From Amycolatopsis anabasis (GTDB taxonomy: Bacteria; Actinomycetota; Actinomycetes; Mycobacteriales; Pseudonocardiaceae): a stretch of DNA of 64,000 bases. The position numbers and the translations under genes are program-made. The notes beneath the pieces were generated by a model that saw nothing but the letters and a program-made list of their open reading frames with translations, searched no databases and was not told the origin of the DNA. This document shows positions 35,857 through 44,195 of this stretch, piece after piece. How positions within the stretch are numbered: the stretch's first letter is position 1; every line of letters starts with the position of its first letter. Location of the stretch: contig NZ_VTHK01000035.1 in NCBI RefSeq assembly GCF_009765355.1, positions 1 through 64,000 of the forward strand, read 5' to 3'.

Positions 35857-36249
35857 ATGGCCGACGCTCGCTTTCAGATGTTCACGGTGTTCCCGGCGCG
35901 AGGGCAGTGGGACAGTTGTGTCGTGTGGCGCTTCCTGTCGGCAAATAATCGAACTCTCGCGCAACCGGTGAAGTGTCATCCGAATGAGGTGGCCTGCCTG
36001 GTGTCCCTGCGCGAGCTTCGGTCCGGCCTGACCGGCGCGACGGTGCTGCCGGGCCGCGACGACCGCGGGCTGTGGTCTTGGCGGCTGCGCGTGGGCGAGG
36101 TCGACCTGGCCGTGTCCAGCCGCACGTACCTGCGCCGGATTCGCGCGTACGAAGCCGGTGAATCTTTCCGGCGCCACGCGGCGGAAGCCGGGGACGTCGA
36201 ACCGGTGCGCCTGGTCTCCGCGAACGGTTTCCGGATCGAAAGCTGTTGA
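35857..36249 (+). CDS. Hypothetical protein, weakly YegP/DUF1508-like
   Basis: A 130-residue frame with two weak repeats of the form F-x-G-x-W-x-W-R-F/L (VFPARGQWDSCVVWRFLSAN and RGLWSWRLRVG), reminiscent of the YegP/DUF1508 fold, whose role is unknown. ATG 35857 follows GAGAGAGG closely; a longer start at 35761 is open. Lies just before the low-GC spacer that precedes the SARP gene, and reads the same way. Confidence 0.45.
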   Translation: MADARFQMFTVFPARGQWDSCVVWRFLSANNRTLAQPVKCHPNEVACLVSLRELRSGLTGATVLPGRDDRGLWSWRLRVGEVDLAVSSRTYLRRIRAYEAGESFRRHAAEAGDVEPVRLVSANGFRIESC

Positions 36250-36724
36250 CCGGGCCGTTCCGCTGGATGGGCGCTCGTTTCCTACGCCGAATGGGCGCCA
36301 GTGCGAGAGGTCATTTTTTCACGGGCCGCTGTCGAGCGCGGAAAATTGATCACTCGCCGAGTGCGCGTCCTCTCGACAAAGATCGAAATTAAGAGTCGAC
36401 AAACGGAGAGTAGCATTATCGAGAGGCTTGGGGGACATGCTATGGAAATTCTGGTTGGTTCCACAGTGTCGGTAGCGATTGGCCTACTCCGGGCTCATAC
36501 TACCGGAGTGTCTAAATGAGATTGTCCACACGCAACGCCAAGGCCTTGCCGAATGAGTGCGCGCGGTTGTCGTAGAACCTGGGGGTTTGCGCATGGCCGA
36601 ATCACCGACATCATCGTGCTGCGCGCGTTCCTGTCCAGCCGGAGACGTTCTGTAGTCAAGTAACTTCGGCATCGTTATGGCATGTCGCTACATCTTCCCT
36701 GCTGTTTTCGGAGGAACTGACCAC
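36250..36724 (+). other. 475-bp low-GC spacer upstream of SARP gene
   Basis: No convincing gene. The GC content is clearly lower than that of the flanks. TCGACAA occurs at 36373 and 36396 with a TCGAAAT between; eight bases after the last one is TAGCATTAT (36411), which would fit the SARP rule of a direct repeat 8 bp before a -10 box. It may contain the promoter of the SARP gene, with a long leader, and marks the edge of the biosynthetic cluster. Confidence 0.4.
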
Positions 36725-37735
36725 ATGACTAACGCGGAAGTCGCTGCAACCTCGTGTCGCAATCCGTCGGGATCTATCCGATGGACCGAAGCGCAACCGC
36801 CGGATACCCCGGGAGATTCGCAGGTCATGGTGGAGTTTCGGGCATTGGGTCCGCTGGAGGCGGTGGTCGATGGCCGGCTGGTGGAGCTGGGAGCGCCCAA
36901 GCAGCGTGCGTTGCTCACGTTGTTGGTCAGCCAGGTGGGTCAGCCGGTGGCGGTGGATCTGATGCGGGAAGAGTTGTGGGCGGGGTGTCCGCCGCGATCG
37001 GCGATGACCTCGCTGCAGACGTATGTGGCCAATTTGCGGCGAGTGCTGGAACCGGATCGCGCGCCGCGCACACCGGCGACGGTGTTGCGCACTTGTCCCC
37101 AGGGCTATCTGGTGGACGGCCGCGTGGTCGACGTCGACGTCCGCCGGTTCGGCGAGCAGGCCACCGCCGGGTGGCAGGCCTGGGAGCGGGGTGATCCGCG
37201 GCAGGCGTTGAGCGAGTTCGAGGCGGGGCTGGCGTTGTGGCGGGGGCAGGCCTACACGGAAATGGCCAACGCTTCTTGTGTGGCGCCGGAGGTGGCGCGG
37301 CTGGAGGAGTTGCGGCTGTCGGTGGTGGAGGGGCGTTGCGCGGCACTGCTGGCCGTGCGCGCGCATGAGGTCGCGGTGGCCGAACTGGCGGCCTTCGTGC
37401 AGGCCCATCCGCTGCGCGAATACGGCTGCGAGCTGTTCAGCCTGGCGTTGTACCGGGCCGGGCGGCAGGCCGAGGCGCTGGAGGTGCTGCGGACCATCAA
37501 GGTGCGGCTGGCCGAGGAACTGGGCATCGACCCCAGGCCGGCGCTGCAACACCTCGAGCGCGAGATCCTGAACCAGGACCCGGCCCTGGACCGGCGCCCG
37601 ACCCCGGCCATGCCGGTGCCGGGCAGGCCCCGGGCCGCGCCGCACGTCTGCACCACTCGTCCGCGGCACCGGCCGGTCGCGGCTGAGGAGGCCTTGTGCC
37701 TTTGCCCGCCGCCGGGCCCGGCTTGGCCGCCGTAG
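36725..37735 (+). CDS. SARP-family pathway-specific activator
   Basis: A 336-residue regulator: an OmpR-type winged helix (FRALGPLEAVVDGRLVELGA, about residues 35-130) followed by the bacterial transcriptional activation domain (TPR-like, about 135-285; LREYGCELFSLALYRAGRQ). This is the AfsR/DnrI/RedD small-SARP layout; the Pro-rich tail is unconserved. ATG 36725 has GGAGG ten bases upstream; ATG 36827 at MVEFRALGP is possible. First gene of the naphthoquinone cluster. SARPs bind direct heptamers at 11-bp spacing; such arrays are present at 39451-39531 and 46454-46541. Confidence 0.92.
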   Translation: MTNAEVAATSCRNPSGSIRWTEAQPPDTPGDSQVMVEFRALGPLEAVVDGRLVELGAPKQRALLTLLVSQVGQPVAVDLMREELWAGCPPRSAMTSLQTYVANLRRVLEPDRAPRTPATVLRTCPQGYLVDGRVVDVDVRRFGEQATAGWQAWERGDPRQALSEFEAGLALWRGQAYTEMANASCVAPEVARLEELRLSVVEGRCAALLAVRAHEVAVAELAAFVQAHPLREYGCELFSLALYRAGRQAEALEVLRTIKVRLAEELGIDPRPALQHLEREILNQDPALDRRPTPAMPVPGRPRAAPHVCTTRPRHRPVAAEEALCLCPPPGPAWPP

Positions 37736-37760
37736 CGCCGCGGTTCGTGATGGTCACGGT

Positions 37761-39344
37761 TTACGCCGGCTCCGTCGTCGTTTCGCGGAGCCGGCGGGAC
37801 AGCTCGGTCCGCCGCACCTTCAGCGTGGCGGTCCGAGGTAGCTCGGCGAACGGGATCTGGACGGGATCGGCCAGGTGGGGGAACTCGGTGACGGCCGCGC
37901 GCCAGCGGTCCCGGTCCAGCGGCTGGTCCTCGTGGGTGCAGACCACCGGGACCGGCTCGGATTTCGGGCCCGGCACCACGACGAGCTCGCTCAGCTCACG
38001 CAGCCTGCCCAAGACGAGATCCTCGATCTCAAGGTTGCTGTGCACCCCGGGGATGACGTCCACCTCCCGATCGAGCAGGTGCAGGCAGCCCCGCCTGGTG
38101 CGGTAACCGACGTCCCCGGTCCGCCACCAGCCGCCGTTCAGGTTGGCGTCGTAGCGCTCCTGCTCGCCGAAATAGCTCTTCGCCAGGCCGTCCCAGCGGA
38201 CCTCGATGAAGCCGGGATTCCGCTTGGACGGCCGCTTGCCGTCCCGGCCGACCACGCGAACCCGCGCGCTGCCCGGCAGCGGGTAGCCGACGCAGCGCCC
38301 GTCCGTCCGATGGGCGGACTTGCGGAAGTAGGGCCGGCCGACGGCCGGTCCGACCTCGCTCTGCCCATAGATCTGGAAGAACAGCGGCGCTCGCCGCTCG
38401 GAGGAGCCGAGCAACCGGCTGATGGTGCCCGGGTGGATCGCGTCGAACGTGCTGCTGAAGTACTTCACCGACGCGAACGGCTTGCGCGGATCGTCGGTGA
38501 GCCCCTCCCATTCCAGGAACGAGTTGGGCAGCGCCTCGATGAAACCCGGCCGTTGCTTGGCGAACAACGTCGCGACCTGGTCGGCGGCGGATCCGTTCAT
38601 GAGCAGCACCGGCATCGCCCTGGACAGGCACAGCGCCATCGCCGCGTACAGGCGGGAGTGCACGAAGGGGACGTGGATCGCGACGGTCTCCTGCTTCCGC
38701 ATCAACGACAGGAGGAACAACTGCGGCCGCAGCCGGGCGCGCTGGGTGCGCGGCGTGTGCACGACGAGCTTGGGCAGCCCCGTGGTGCCGGACGTGTGCG
38801 TGATCAGCGCGGGCTCGTCCAGCCCCTGGAACACCGGTTGAACCCGCGGGGAGCCGGCCAGCTCGGCGAGCGACGTCGCACCCGGCAGGGACCCGGTCAC
38901 GATGATCACCCGGTTGGTGAGGTCCGTCAGCGGCACGTCGGCCAGCGCGTCGAGTTTGTGCGCGTCGGTGAGCAGGTGCGGTTGTTCCAACCGGCCGAGC
39001 AGGGCGCCGACGGTCGCGCCGTCCAGGGCGGGCGAAAGCATCGCGGGCACCGCTCCGATGCGCGCCGCCGCGGTGGCGAGCACCCAGACGTCGAAGTTGG
39101 CGGCCTTGTGGATCGCGACGCGTTCGCCGGGCCGGACCCCGGCCGCCCACAACCGGCCCGCCAGGTCGTCCACGTGCCAGGCGAGTTCGGCCACCGTCAG
39201 GCGCCGCCCCTCCTCGGGGAGGACGTCCAGATCGTGGTCGAGGGTGAGCAACGTCGAAGGGTTCTTGTCCGCGGCGGTTTCCGGCAGGATGCCGAGATAA
39301 AGACCGCGCTTCCGTGCCGAATTGCCGACCGCGAAGCCCTTCAT
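37761..39344 (-). CDS. AMP-forming acyl ligase of the naphthoquinone cluster
   Basis: A 527-residue ANL-superfamily enzyme: ATP loop ITHTSGTTGLPKLVV, a YGQSEVGP segment, GWWRTGDVGYRT (ribose-binding Asp) and the C-terminal catalytic Lys in PRTATLKVRRTEL. It activates a carboxylate as an acyl-AMP, with CoA or an amine as acceptor. Start at ATG 39344, which has AAAGGAG nine bases upstream; an earlier ATG (39416) lies inside the regulatory region. Divergent from rppA, sharing a SARP-box region. No carrier protein is nearby, so the product is likely a CoA ester or an amide. Related enzymes also activate carboxylates or nitrite for N-N bond formation, which is only a possibility here. Confidence 0.82.
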   Translation of the reverse strand: MKGFAVGNSARKRGLYLGILPETAADKNPSTLLTLDHDLDVLPEEGRRLTVAELAWHVDDLAGRLWAAGVRPGERVAIHKAANFDVWVLATAAARIGAVPAMLSPALDGATVGALLGRLEQPHLLTDAHKLDALADVPLTDLTNRVIIVTGSLPGATSLAELAGSPRVQPVFQGLDEPALITHTSGTTGLPKLVVHTPRTQRARLRPQLFLLSLMRKQETVAIHVPFVHSRLYAAMALCLSRAMPVLLMNGSAADQVATLFAKQRPGFIEALPNSFLEWEGLTDDPRKPFASVKYFSSTFDAIHPGTISRLLGSSERRAPLFFQIYGQSEVGPAVGRPYFRKSAHRTDGRCVGYPLPGSARVRVVGRDGKRPSKRNPGFIEVRWDGLAKSYFGEQERYDANLNGGWWRTGDVGYRTRRGCLHLLDREVDVIPGVHSNLEIEDLVLGRLRELSELVVVPGPKSEPVPVVCTHEDQPLDRDRWRAAVTEFPHLADPVQIPFAELPRTATLKVRRTELSRRLRETTTEPA

Positions 39345-39411
39345 CCACACCAGCTCCTTTTCCGGTATTCGATGGAATTCGCGCCGTACGCTGGCTCGGT
39401 CGCGTGCGGTC

Positions 39412-39540
39412 AGCATCGGTCACCGGACTCGCCCGCGGCTATTCGGCGGGTTGGCGCCGGCTTGGCGGCGGCTTGTTTCGGCGGTCGGCGCCCCCGAGTG
39501 ATCGCCAGGTCGACACCAAGTCGATGGCAAGTGGGATGAA
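39412..39540. promoter_or_regulatory. Divergent SARP-box arrays between ligase and rppA
   Basis: Toward rppA: CGCCAGG (39503), CACCAAG (39514) and TGGCAAG (39525), each 11 bp apart, then GGGATGAA. Toward the ligase, on the other strand: TTGGCG at 39451 and 39462 and TTGTTT at 39473, again 11 bp apart (minus-strand consensus CGCCAAG). AGCATCGGTCACCGGACT (39412-39429) is shared with 46415-46432. The layout is the same as in 46415-46551, so both divergent promoters are likely SARP targets. Confidence 0.8.
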
Positions 39541-39588
39541 CGACGGTTCTTGGCGTACATCCGACGCGACCCCGGGGGTGCGCCACCC

Positions 39589-40689
39589 ATGCCAACGCTC
39601 TGCAAGCCGTCGGTGAGTGTGCCGGAATACGTCGTCACCATGGAAGAGACCCTGGAATCCGCGCGAAGGCTCCATGCCGGAAAGCCGCAGCTTCCGCTGG
39701 CTCTTCGATTGATCCGGAACACAGGAGTGCGGAAGCGGCATATCGTGCGGCCGCTCGAAGAGACACTCCGCCACCCGGGCTTCGAGGAACGCAACCGCAT
39801 CTACGAGATCGAATCCAAGAAGCGGTGCCCCGAGGTGGTCGAACAAGCGCTGGCGAACGCTCGTCTGGCGGCTCGGGATATCGACGCGATCATTTACGTG
39901 TCGTGTACCGGGTTTCTGATGCCGTCGCTGACCGCCTGGCTGATCAACAACATGGGATTTCGGTCCGATGCCCGGCAGATCCCCATCGCGCAGCTGGGCT
40001 GCGCGGCCGGTGGCGCGGCGATCAATCGTGCCCACGATTTCTGCATGGCCTATCCCGAAGGCAATGTGCTGATCGTCTCGTGCGAGCTGTGTTCGCTGTG
40101 CTACCAACCCGGCGACGACGGTGTCGGTTCGCTGCTGTCCGACGGGCTGTTCGGGGACGCCGTCGCGGCGGCGGTGGTGCGGGGCAGCGGCGGCACCGGC
40201 ATGGTGCTGGAGCGCAATGCCTCGTATCTCATTCCGAACACCGAGGAATGGATTTCCTACGCCGTGCGCGCCACCGGTTTCCATTTCCAGCTGGATCGCC
40301 GGGTGCCCGGGACGATGGAACCGCTCGCCCCGGTGCTGCGGGAGCTCGCCGCGGACCACGGCTGGGATGTCGGCAACCTCGACTTCTACATCATTCACGC
40401 CGGCGGTCCGCGGATTTTGGACGATCTGAGCAAGTTCCTCGGCGTCGATTATGACGCGTTCCGCCACAGCCGGGCGACCTTGACCGAATACGGCAATATC
40501 GCCAGCGCGGTGGTGCTCGAAGCGCTGCGCTCGCTGTTCGACGAAGACGCGACGCTGCCAGGAGCCACCGGCGTGATCGCGGGATTCGGTCCCGGTATCA
40601 CCGCCGAGATGGCGGTGGGCAGCTGGATCGCCGACGCACCGAAGAACCTGGAATTCAATCCGAAGGGCCGCGTCGCGACCCTTCCGTGA
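39589..40689 (+). CDS. rppA: 1,3,6,8-tetrahydroxynaphthalene synthase (type III PKS, RppA)
   Basis: A 366-residue chalcone-synthase-like type III polyketide synthase. The triad is at the same numbering as actinobacterial THN synthases: Cys138 (AQLGCAAGG), His270 (IIHAGGP), Asn303 (EYGNIAS); the family-specific Cys106 (VSCTGF) and Cys171 (CSLCYQP) are also present. RppA condenses five malonyl-CoA into 1,3,6,8-tetrahydroxynaphthalene. ATG 39589 matches the family N-terminus (MPTLCKPSVSVPEYV). The cupin gene follows by 34 bp. Preceded by SARP boxes. Confidence 0.97.
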   Translation: MPTLCKPSVSVPEYVVTMEETLESARRLHAGKPQLPLALRLIRNTGVRKRHIVRPLEETLRHPGFEERNRIYEIESKKRCPEVVEQALANARLAARDIDAIIYVSCTGFLMPSLTAWLINNMGFRSDARQIPIAQLGCAAGGAAINRAHDFCMAYPEGNVLIVSCELCSLCYQPGDDGVGSLLSDGLFGDAVAAAVVRGSGGTGMVLERNASYLIPNTEEWISYAVRATGFHFQLDRRVPGTMEPLAPVLRELAADHGWDVGNLDFYIIHAGGPRILDDLSKFLGVDYDAFRHSRATLTEYGNIASAVVLEALRSLFDEDATLPGATGVIAGFGPGITAEMAVGSWIADAPKNLEFNPKGRVATLP

Positions 40690-40723
40690 ACGAGATTTCG
40701 CGCAGGCGAAAGGAGACGATCGT

Positions 40724-41251
40724 ATGGACGGCCTGGTCATCCCGCCCGGCGAGGGGCGGAAGCTGGTCACCAAGGCGCAGGAAGTCACCTTCAAGGTCAC
40801 CGGAGCGCACGGGGGCTTCGCCTCCTGCTTCGAGGTGCTGGTTCCGCCCGGTTTCGATGTGGGGGCGCATACCCACGAGGATTCCAAGGAGTTCTTCTAC
40901 GTCTTGGAAGGCGAGCTGGACCTCTTCGCGTTCGAGCCGATCAAACGGACCGAGGAAGGGTGGCAGGACTGGGAATCTCCGGACGGGGAACGAGTCATCC
41001 GGGCGGGTGTGGGTAGCTGCATGTTCGTCCCGCCCGGATGCCCGCACGCGTTCACCAACCCCACCGACAAGCCCGCGCGCATGCTGTTCCAGAGCTACCC
41101 GGCGCCCGATCACGAGCTTTACTTCGAGGAGATCGTGGAGATCTTCGCGGCCGGTCGATCGGTGGATTCCGGCGCCGTGCAACGGCTGCGCGACCGTTAC
41201 GGCATCACCCAGATCACCCCGCTCCGCTACGGACCGCCCTCCCCCGCATAG
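40724..41251 (+). CDS. Cupin-domain quinone-forming monooxygenase (MomA-like)
   Basis: A 175-residue single-domain cupin: motif 1 GAHTHEDSKEFFYVLEGELD (His49, His51, Glu56) and motif 2 FVPPGCPHAF (His108). Cupins directly behind THN synthase genes in actinomycetes are of the MomA type, reported to oxidise tetrahydroxynaphthalene to flaviolin. That role is inferred from position and family. ATG 40724 is preceded by AAAGGAG. Probably cotranscribed with rppA. Confidence 0.82.
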   Translation: MDGLVIPPGEGRKLVTKAQEVTFKVTGAHGGFASCFEVLVPPGFDVGAHTHEDSKEFFYVLEGELDLFAFEPIKRTEEGWQDWESPDGERVIRAGVGSCMFVPPGCPHAFTNPTDKPARMLFQSYPAPDHELYFEEIVEIFAAGRSVDSGAVQRLRDRYGITQITPLRYGPPSPA

Positions 41252-41353
41252 GAGCACCGCGACCAGGGCGACCCACCCGCCGTCCGCACGATCGTTGACC
41301 GGTTCGTTAGTACGCCGTGACAGCATCCGGGAAAAGCCTCGGAGGGAGTCGGA

Positions 41354-42717
41354 GTGATCACCACCGCGAAACCAGGGAAGAAGCGGTGGATCGAGCATTG
41401 GGATCCCGAGGATGAGGGGTTCTGGGAGAGCACCGGGAAGAAGATCGCCCGGCGGAATCTGGTCTTCTCGATCTTCGCCGAGCATGTGGGGTTCTCGATC
41501 TGGACCTTGTGGTCGGTGATGGTGTTGTTCATGGGCAAGGACTACGGGCTGTCGCCCGCGGACAAGTTTCTGCTGGTGTCCACGCCGACTTTGGTGGGTC
41601 GGTGCTGCGGTTGCCGTACACGTTGGCGGTGGCGAGGTTCGGGGGCCGGAACTGGACGATCTTCAGTGCCGGGATGCTTTTGGTGCCGACGGTGCTGGCG
41701 GCGATCGTGATGCGGCCGGGTACCCCGTTCTGGGTGTTCCTGCTGGTCGCGGCGGTGGGTGGGGTCGGGGGTGGGAACTTCGCCTCGTCGATGACCAACA
41801 TCAACACCTTCTATCCGGAACGCCGCAAGGGCTGGGCGCTGGGGCTGAACGCGGGGGGCGGGAATCTGGGGGTGGCGGTGATCCAGCTGGTCGCGCTGCT
41901 GGTGCTGGGCACCGTGGGTGCGGCGACGCCGCGGCTGGTGTTGTGGATCTACCTGCCGTTGATCGTGCTGGCGACGGTGGGTGCGGCGTTGTGGATGGAC
42001 AACATCGCCAGTGTGCGTAACGACAAGCGGTCGATGCGGGAGGTGGTCAGGGAGCCGCAGGCGTGGGTGATGTCGTTTCTCTACATCGGCACGTTCGGGT
42101 CGTTCATCGGTTACAGCTTCGCGTTCGGGCTGGTGCTGCAGAACCAGTTCCACCGCAGTCCGGTGCAGGCGGCGGCGGTGACCTTCCTCGGCCCGCTGCT
42201 GGGTTCCCTGTCCCGCCCGCTGGGCGGCAAGCTGGCCGACCGGGTCGGTGGGGCGCGGGTGACGCTGGCGGTGTTCGTGCTGATGGCACTCGGTGCCGGG
42301 CTGACCATCGTGGCCTCCAACGCGCAGTCGCTGGGCCTGTACACGCTGGGTTTCATCGTGTTGTTCGTGTTGTCGGGGATCGGTAACGGCTCGACCTACA
42401 AGATGATCCCGGCGATCTTCCGGACCAAGGCGGCGCTGGCGATCGACGCGGGCGCGGACCAGGCGGGCGAGCTGCTCAAGGCGCGGCGGCTGTCCGGTGC
42501 GCTGATCGGGGTGGCCGGGGCGGTCGGGGCGCTGGGCGGGTTGTTCATCAACCTGGCGTTCCGGGCCTCGTTCCAGAGCTTCGGCTCCGGGGACATCGCC
42601 TTCTACTCGTTCCTGGCCTTCTACGTGGTGTGCGCGGTGACCACCTGGGCGGTGTACCTACGCGGCGAATTCGCCCGCTCCTCCCAGCAGGTCGCCCTCG
42701 CCGGGGTGGGGGTGTGA
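41354..42717 (+). pseudogene. NarK-type nitrate/nitrite MFS transporter, frameshifted
   Basis: The first ~80 codons from GTG 41354 (GGAGGG upstream) encode the NarK start (AEHVGFSIWTLWSVMVLFMG) up to LLVSTPTLVG near 41600; the homology then continues one base out of frame as LRLPYTLAVARFGGRNW through GGGNFASSMTNINTFYP (the nitrate signature) to 42717. Adding one base to the short G run around 41597-41605 restores a ~454-residue protein. Either a sequencing error or a recent loss. It follows the cupin gene by 102 bp on the same strand. Confidence 0.85.
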
Positions 42718-42722
42718 CGTGG

Positions 42723-43202
42723 TCAGAGGAGTGCCTGGCCGGGCTGGTAGCTGCCGTCGGCGGGGTTCTGGACGATGACGTTCACGCGGTTGAAGGCGTT
42801 GATGATGGCGATGGCGGACACCAGCGCGGCGAGCTGTTCCTCGTCGTAGTGCTTGGCGGCGTTCGCCCAGGCCTCGTCGGTGACACCACCGGCCGCGTCG
42901 GCGATGCGGGTGCCCTGCTCCACCAGCTCCAGGGCCGCGCGCTCGGCATCGGTGAAGACCGTGGCCTCCCGCCAGGCCGCGACCAGGCTGAGCCGCAACG
43001 CGGTCTCCCCGGCGTGCGTGGCTTCCTTGGTGTGCATGTCCACGCAGAAGCCGCAGCCGTTGATCTGACTGGCGCGCAGCCGCACCAGTTCCTGCGTCGT
43101 GACCGGCAGCGTCGAGTTCGCGACCACGTTGTGCGCCGAGGTGAGGTACTTCAGGACCTTGACCGCGCCCCGGTTGCCGAACAGGTTCAAACGAGCGTCC
43201 AT
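42723..43202 (-). CDS. AhpD-like carboxymuconolactone decarboxylase family protein (CMD1)
   Basis: A 159-residue protein with the CxxC redox motif INGCGFCVDMHTKEATHAGE, of the AhpD/CMD group that reduces peroxides or acts as a quinone/thiol peroxidase partner. ATG 43202 has GGAGGAG seven bases upstream. A paralogue lies at 54848-55333 (about 60% alike by eye). Convergent with narK. Its promoter is ECF41-type, so it belongs to the sigma regulon rather than the SARP operon, although it sits inside the cluster. Confidence 0.9.
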   Translation of the reverse strand: MDARLNLFGNRGAVKVLKYLTSAHNVVANSTLPVTTQELVRLRASQINGCGFCVDMHTKEATHAGETALRLSLVAAWREATVFTDAERAALELVEQGTRIADAAGGVTDEAWANAAKHYDEEQLAALVSAIAIINAFNRVNVIVQNPADGSYQPGQALL

Positions 43203-43244
43203 GGTTGGGCTCCTCCGCACATCGCTGACTGGTTACACACCTCT

Positions 43245-43271
43245 GACGAAGTAGCCCGGCGAGATGTGAGG
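43245..43271 (-). promoter_or_regulatory. ECF41-type promoter of CMD1
   Basis: On the minus strand: CCTCACA (43271-43265), 16 bp, CGTC (43248-43245), 42 bp before the ATG. Matches the ECF41 consensus TGTCACA-N16-CGTC at 5 of 7 and 4 of 4 positions with exact spacing. The same element is found at 49728 and 54746. Confidence 0.7.
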
Positions 43272-43276
43272 GTCGG

Positions 43277-44170
43277 TCAGAAGCGGTACATGGCGCTGGC
43301 GACGTCCTTGAGGAACTTCCGTTCCGCCCCGGTCGGGAGCATGATCACGACGCGATCGGCGCCCGCCGCCAGGTAGTCGTCGAGCCGATCGAGGTGGGCG
43401 AGGAAGACGGTGATCTCCATGTGCCCGCGGCCGGACGCGGCGGCACGCTCCTGCAACTCGGCGATCCGGGCCCGGAAGAAGCCCATGTCGTCGTGGTGAC
43501 CGGGCATCCACCCGTCGCCGAAGGCCAGCACCCGGTCGAGCACGGTGGGGCCGTCCCCGCCGACGAACACCGGCGGCCTCGGCTTCTGCAGCGGTTTCGG
43601 CCAGGAGTAGAGGGGGTCGAACCGGACGAACTTTCCGTGGTATTCCGCTTGGTCGTTCGTCCAGATCCGCTGCATGGCCTCCATCCGCTCGGCCATCAGC
43701 GTCATCCGGGTACGGTAATCGGTGCCGTGGTGGCCTATCTCCTCGCGATTCCACGGCGAGCCGACCCCGACCCCGAACAGCAGCCGCCCCCGCGACAACT
43801 GGTCGAGGGTGGCGACCTGCTTGGCCAGCCAGATGGGATCCCGTTGCACCACAACGCAGATCCCGGTGCCGATCCGCAAGGTCGAGGTGACGGCGGCCAT
43901 CGCGGCCAGCGTCACGAACTGCTCGCGGTTGCGGTAGAAGTCGCGGGGCATATCGCCCCCGGCTTCCTCGAATCCCTTGCTCAGGTCCTTGCGTTCCGCG
44001 ATGTTGGCGGTCTTCTCGTTCCCGGCGCCGAACGGGATTCGGCGGGTCACCGGCACGTGGCTGTGGTCCTGTACGAAGATCGACTCGATACCGAGCCCCT
44101 CGGCCTCGCGGGCGAGCTCGAGCGGATCGAGGCCCTCGTCCGAGTTCATGGAGAACACACCGAACTTCAT
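43277..44170 (-). CDS. LLM-class F420-dependent oxidoreductase
   Basis: A 297-residue luciferase-like monooxygenase-fold enzyme (MKFGVFSMNSDEGLDPLELA, LRIGTGICVVVQRDPIWLAK, RGRLLFGVGVGSPWNREEIG). The group generally uses cofactor F420 or FMN to reduce or oxidise small molecules. The 297-residue length and C-terminal TVLDRVLAFGDGWMPG fit the F420 type. ATG 44170. It follows the tandem methyltransferases by 25 bp on the same strand and is likely in their operon, so a redox tailoring role is probable. Confidence 0.87.
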   Translation of the reverse strand: MKFGVFSMNSDEGLDPLELAREAEGLGIESIFVQDHSHVPVTRRIPFGAGNEKTANIAERKDLSKGFEEAGGDMPRDFYRNREQFVTLAAMAAVTSTLRIGTGICVVVQRDPIWLAKQVATLDQLSRGRLLFGVGVGSPWNREEIGHHGTDYRTRMTLMAERMEAMQRIWTNDQAEYHGKFVRFDPLYSWPKPLQKPRPPVFVGGDGPTVLDRVLAFGDGWMPGHHDDMGFFRARIAELQERAAASGRGHMEITVFLAHLDRLDDYLAAGADRVVIMLPTGAERKFLKDVASAMYRF

Positions 44171-44195
44171 TCTTCTTCCCCGTCCGCTCGGCTGA

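Noticed and set aside
36301..36519. A 72-codon plus-strand frame in the low-GC spacer
   Set aside because: No ribosome site, ordinary codon bias is absent, and it overlaps likely promoter elements.
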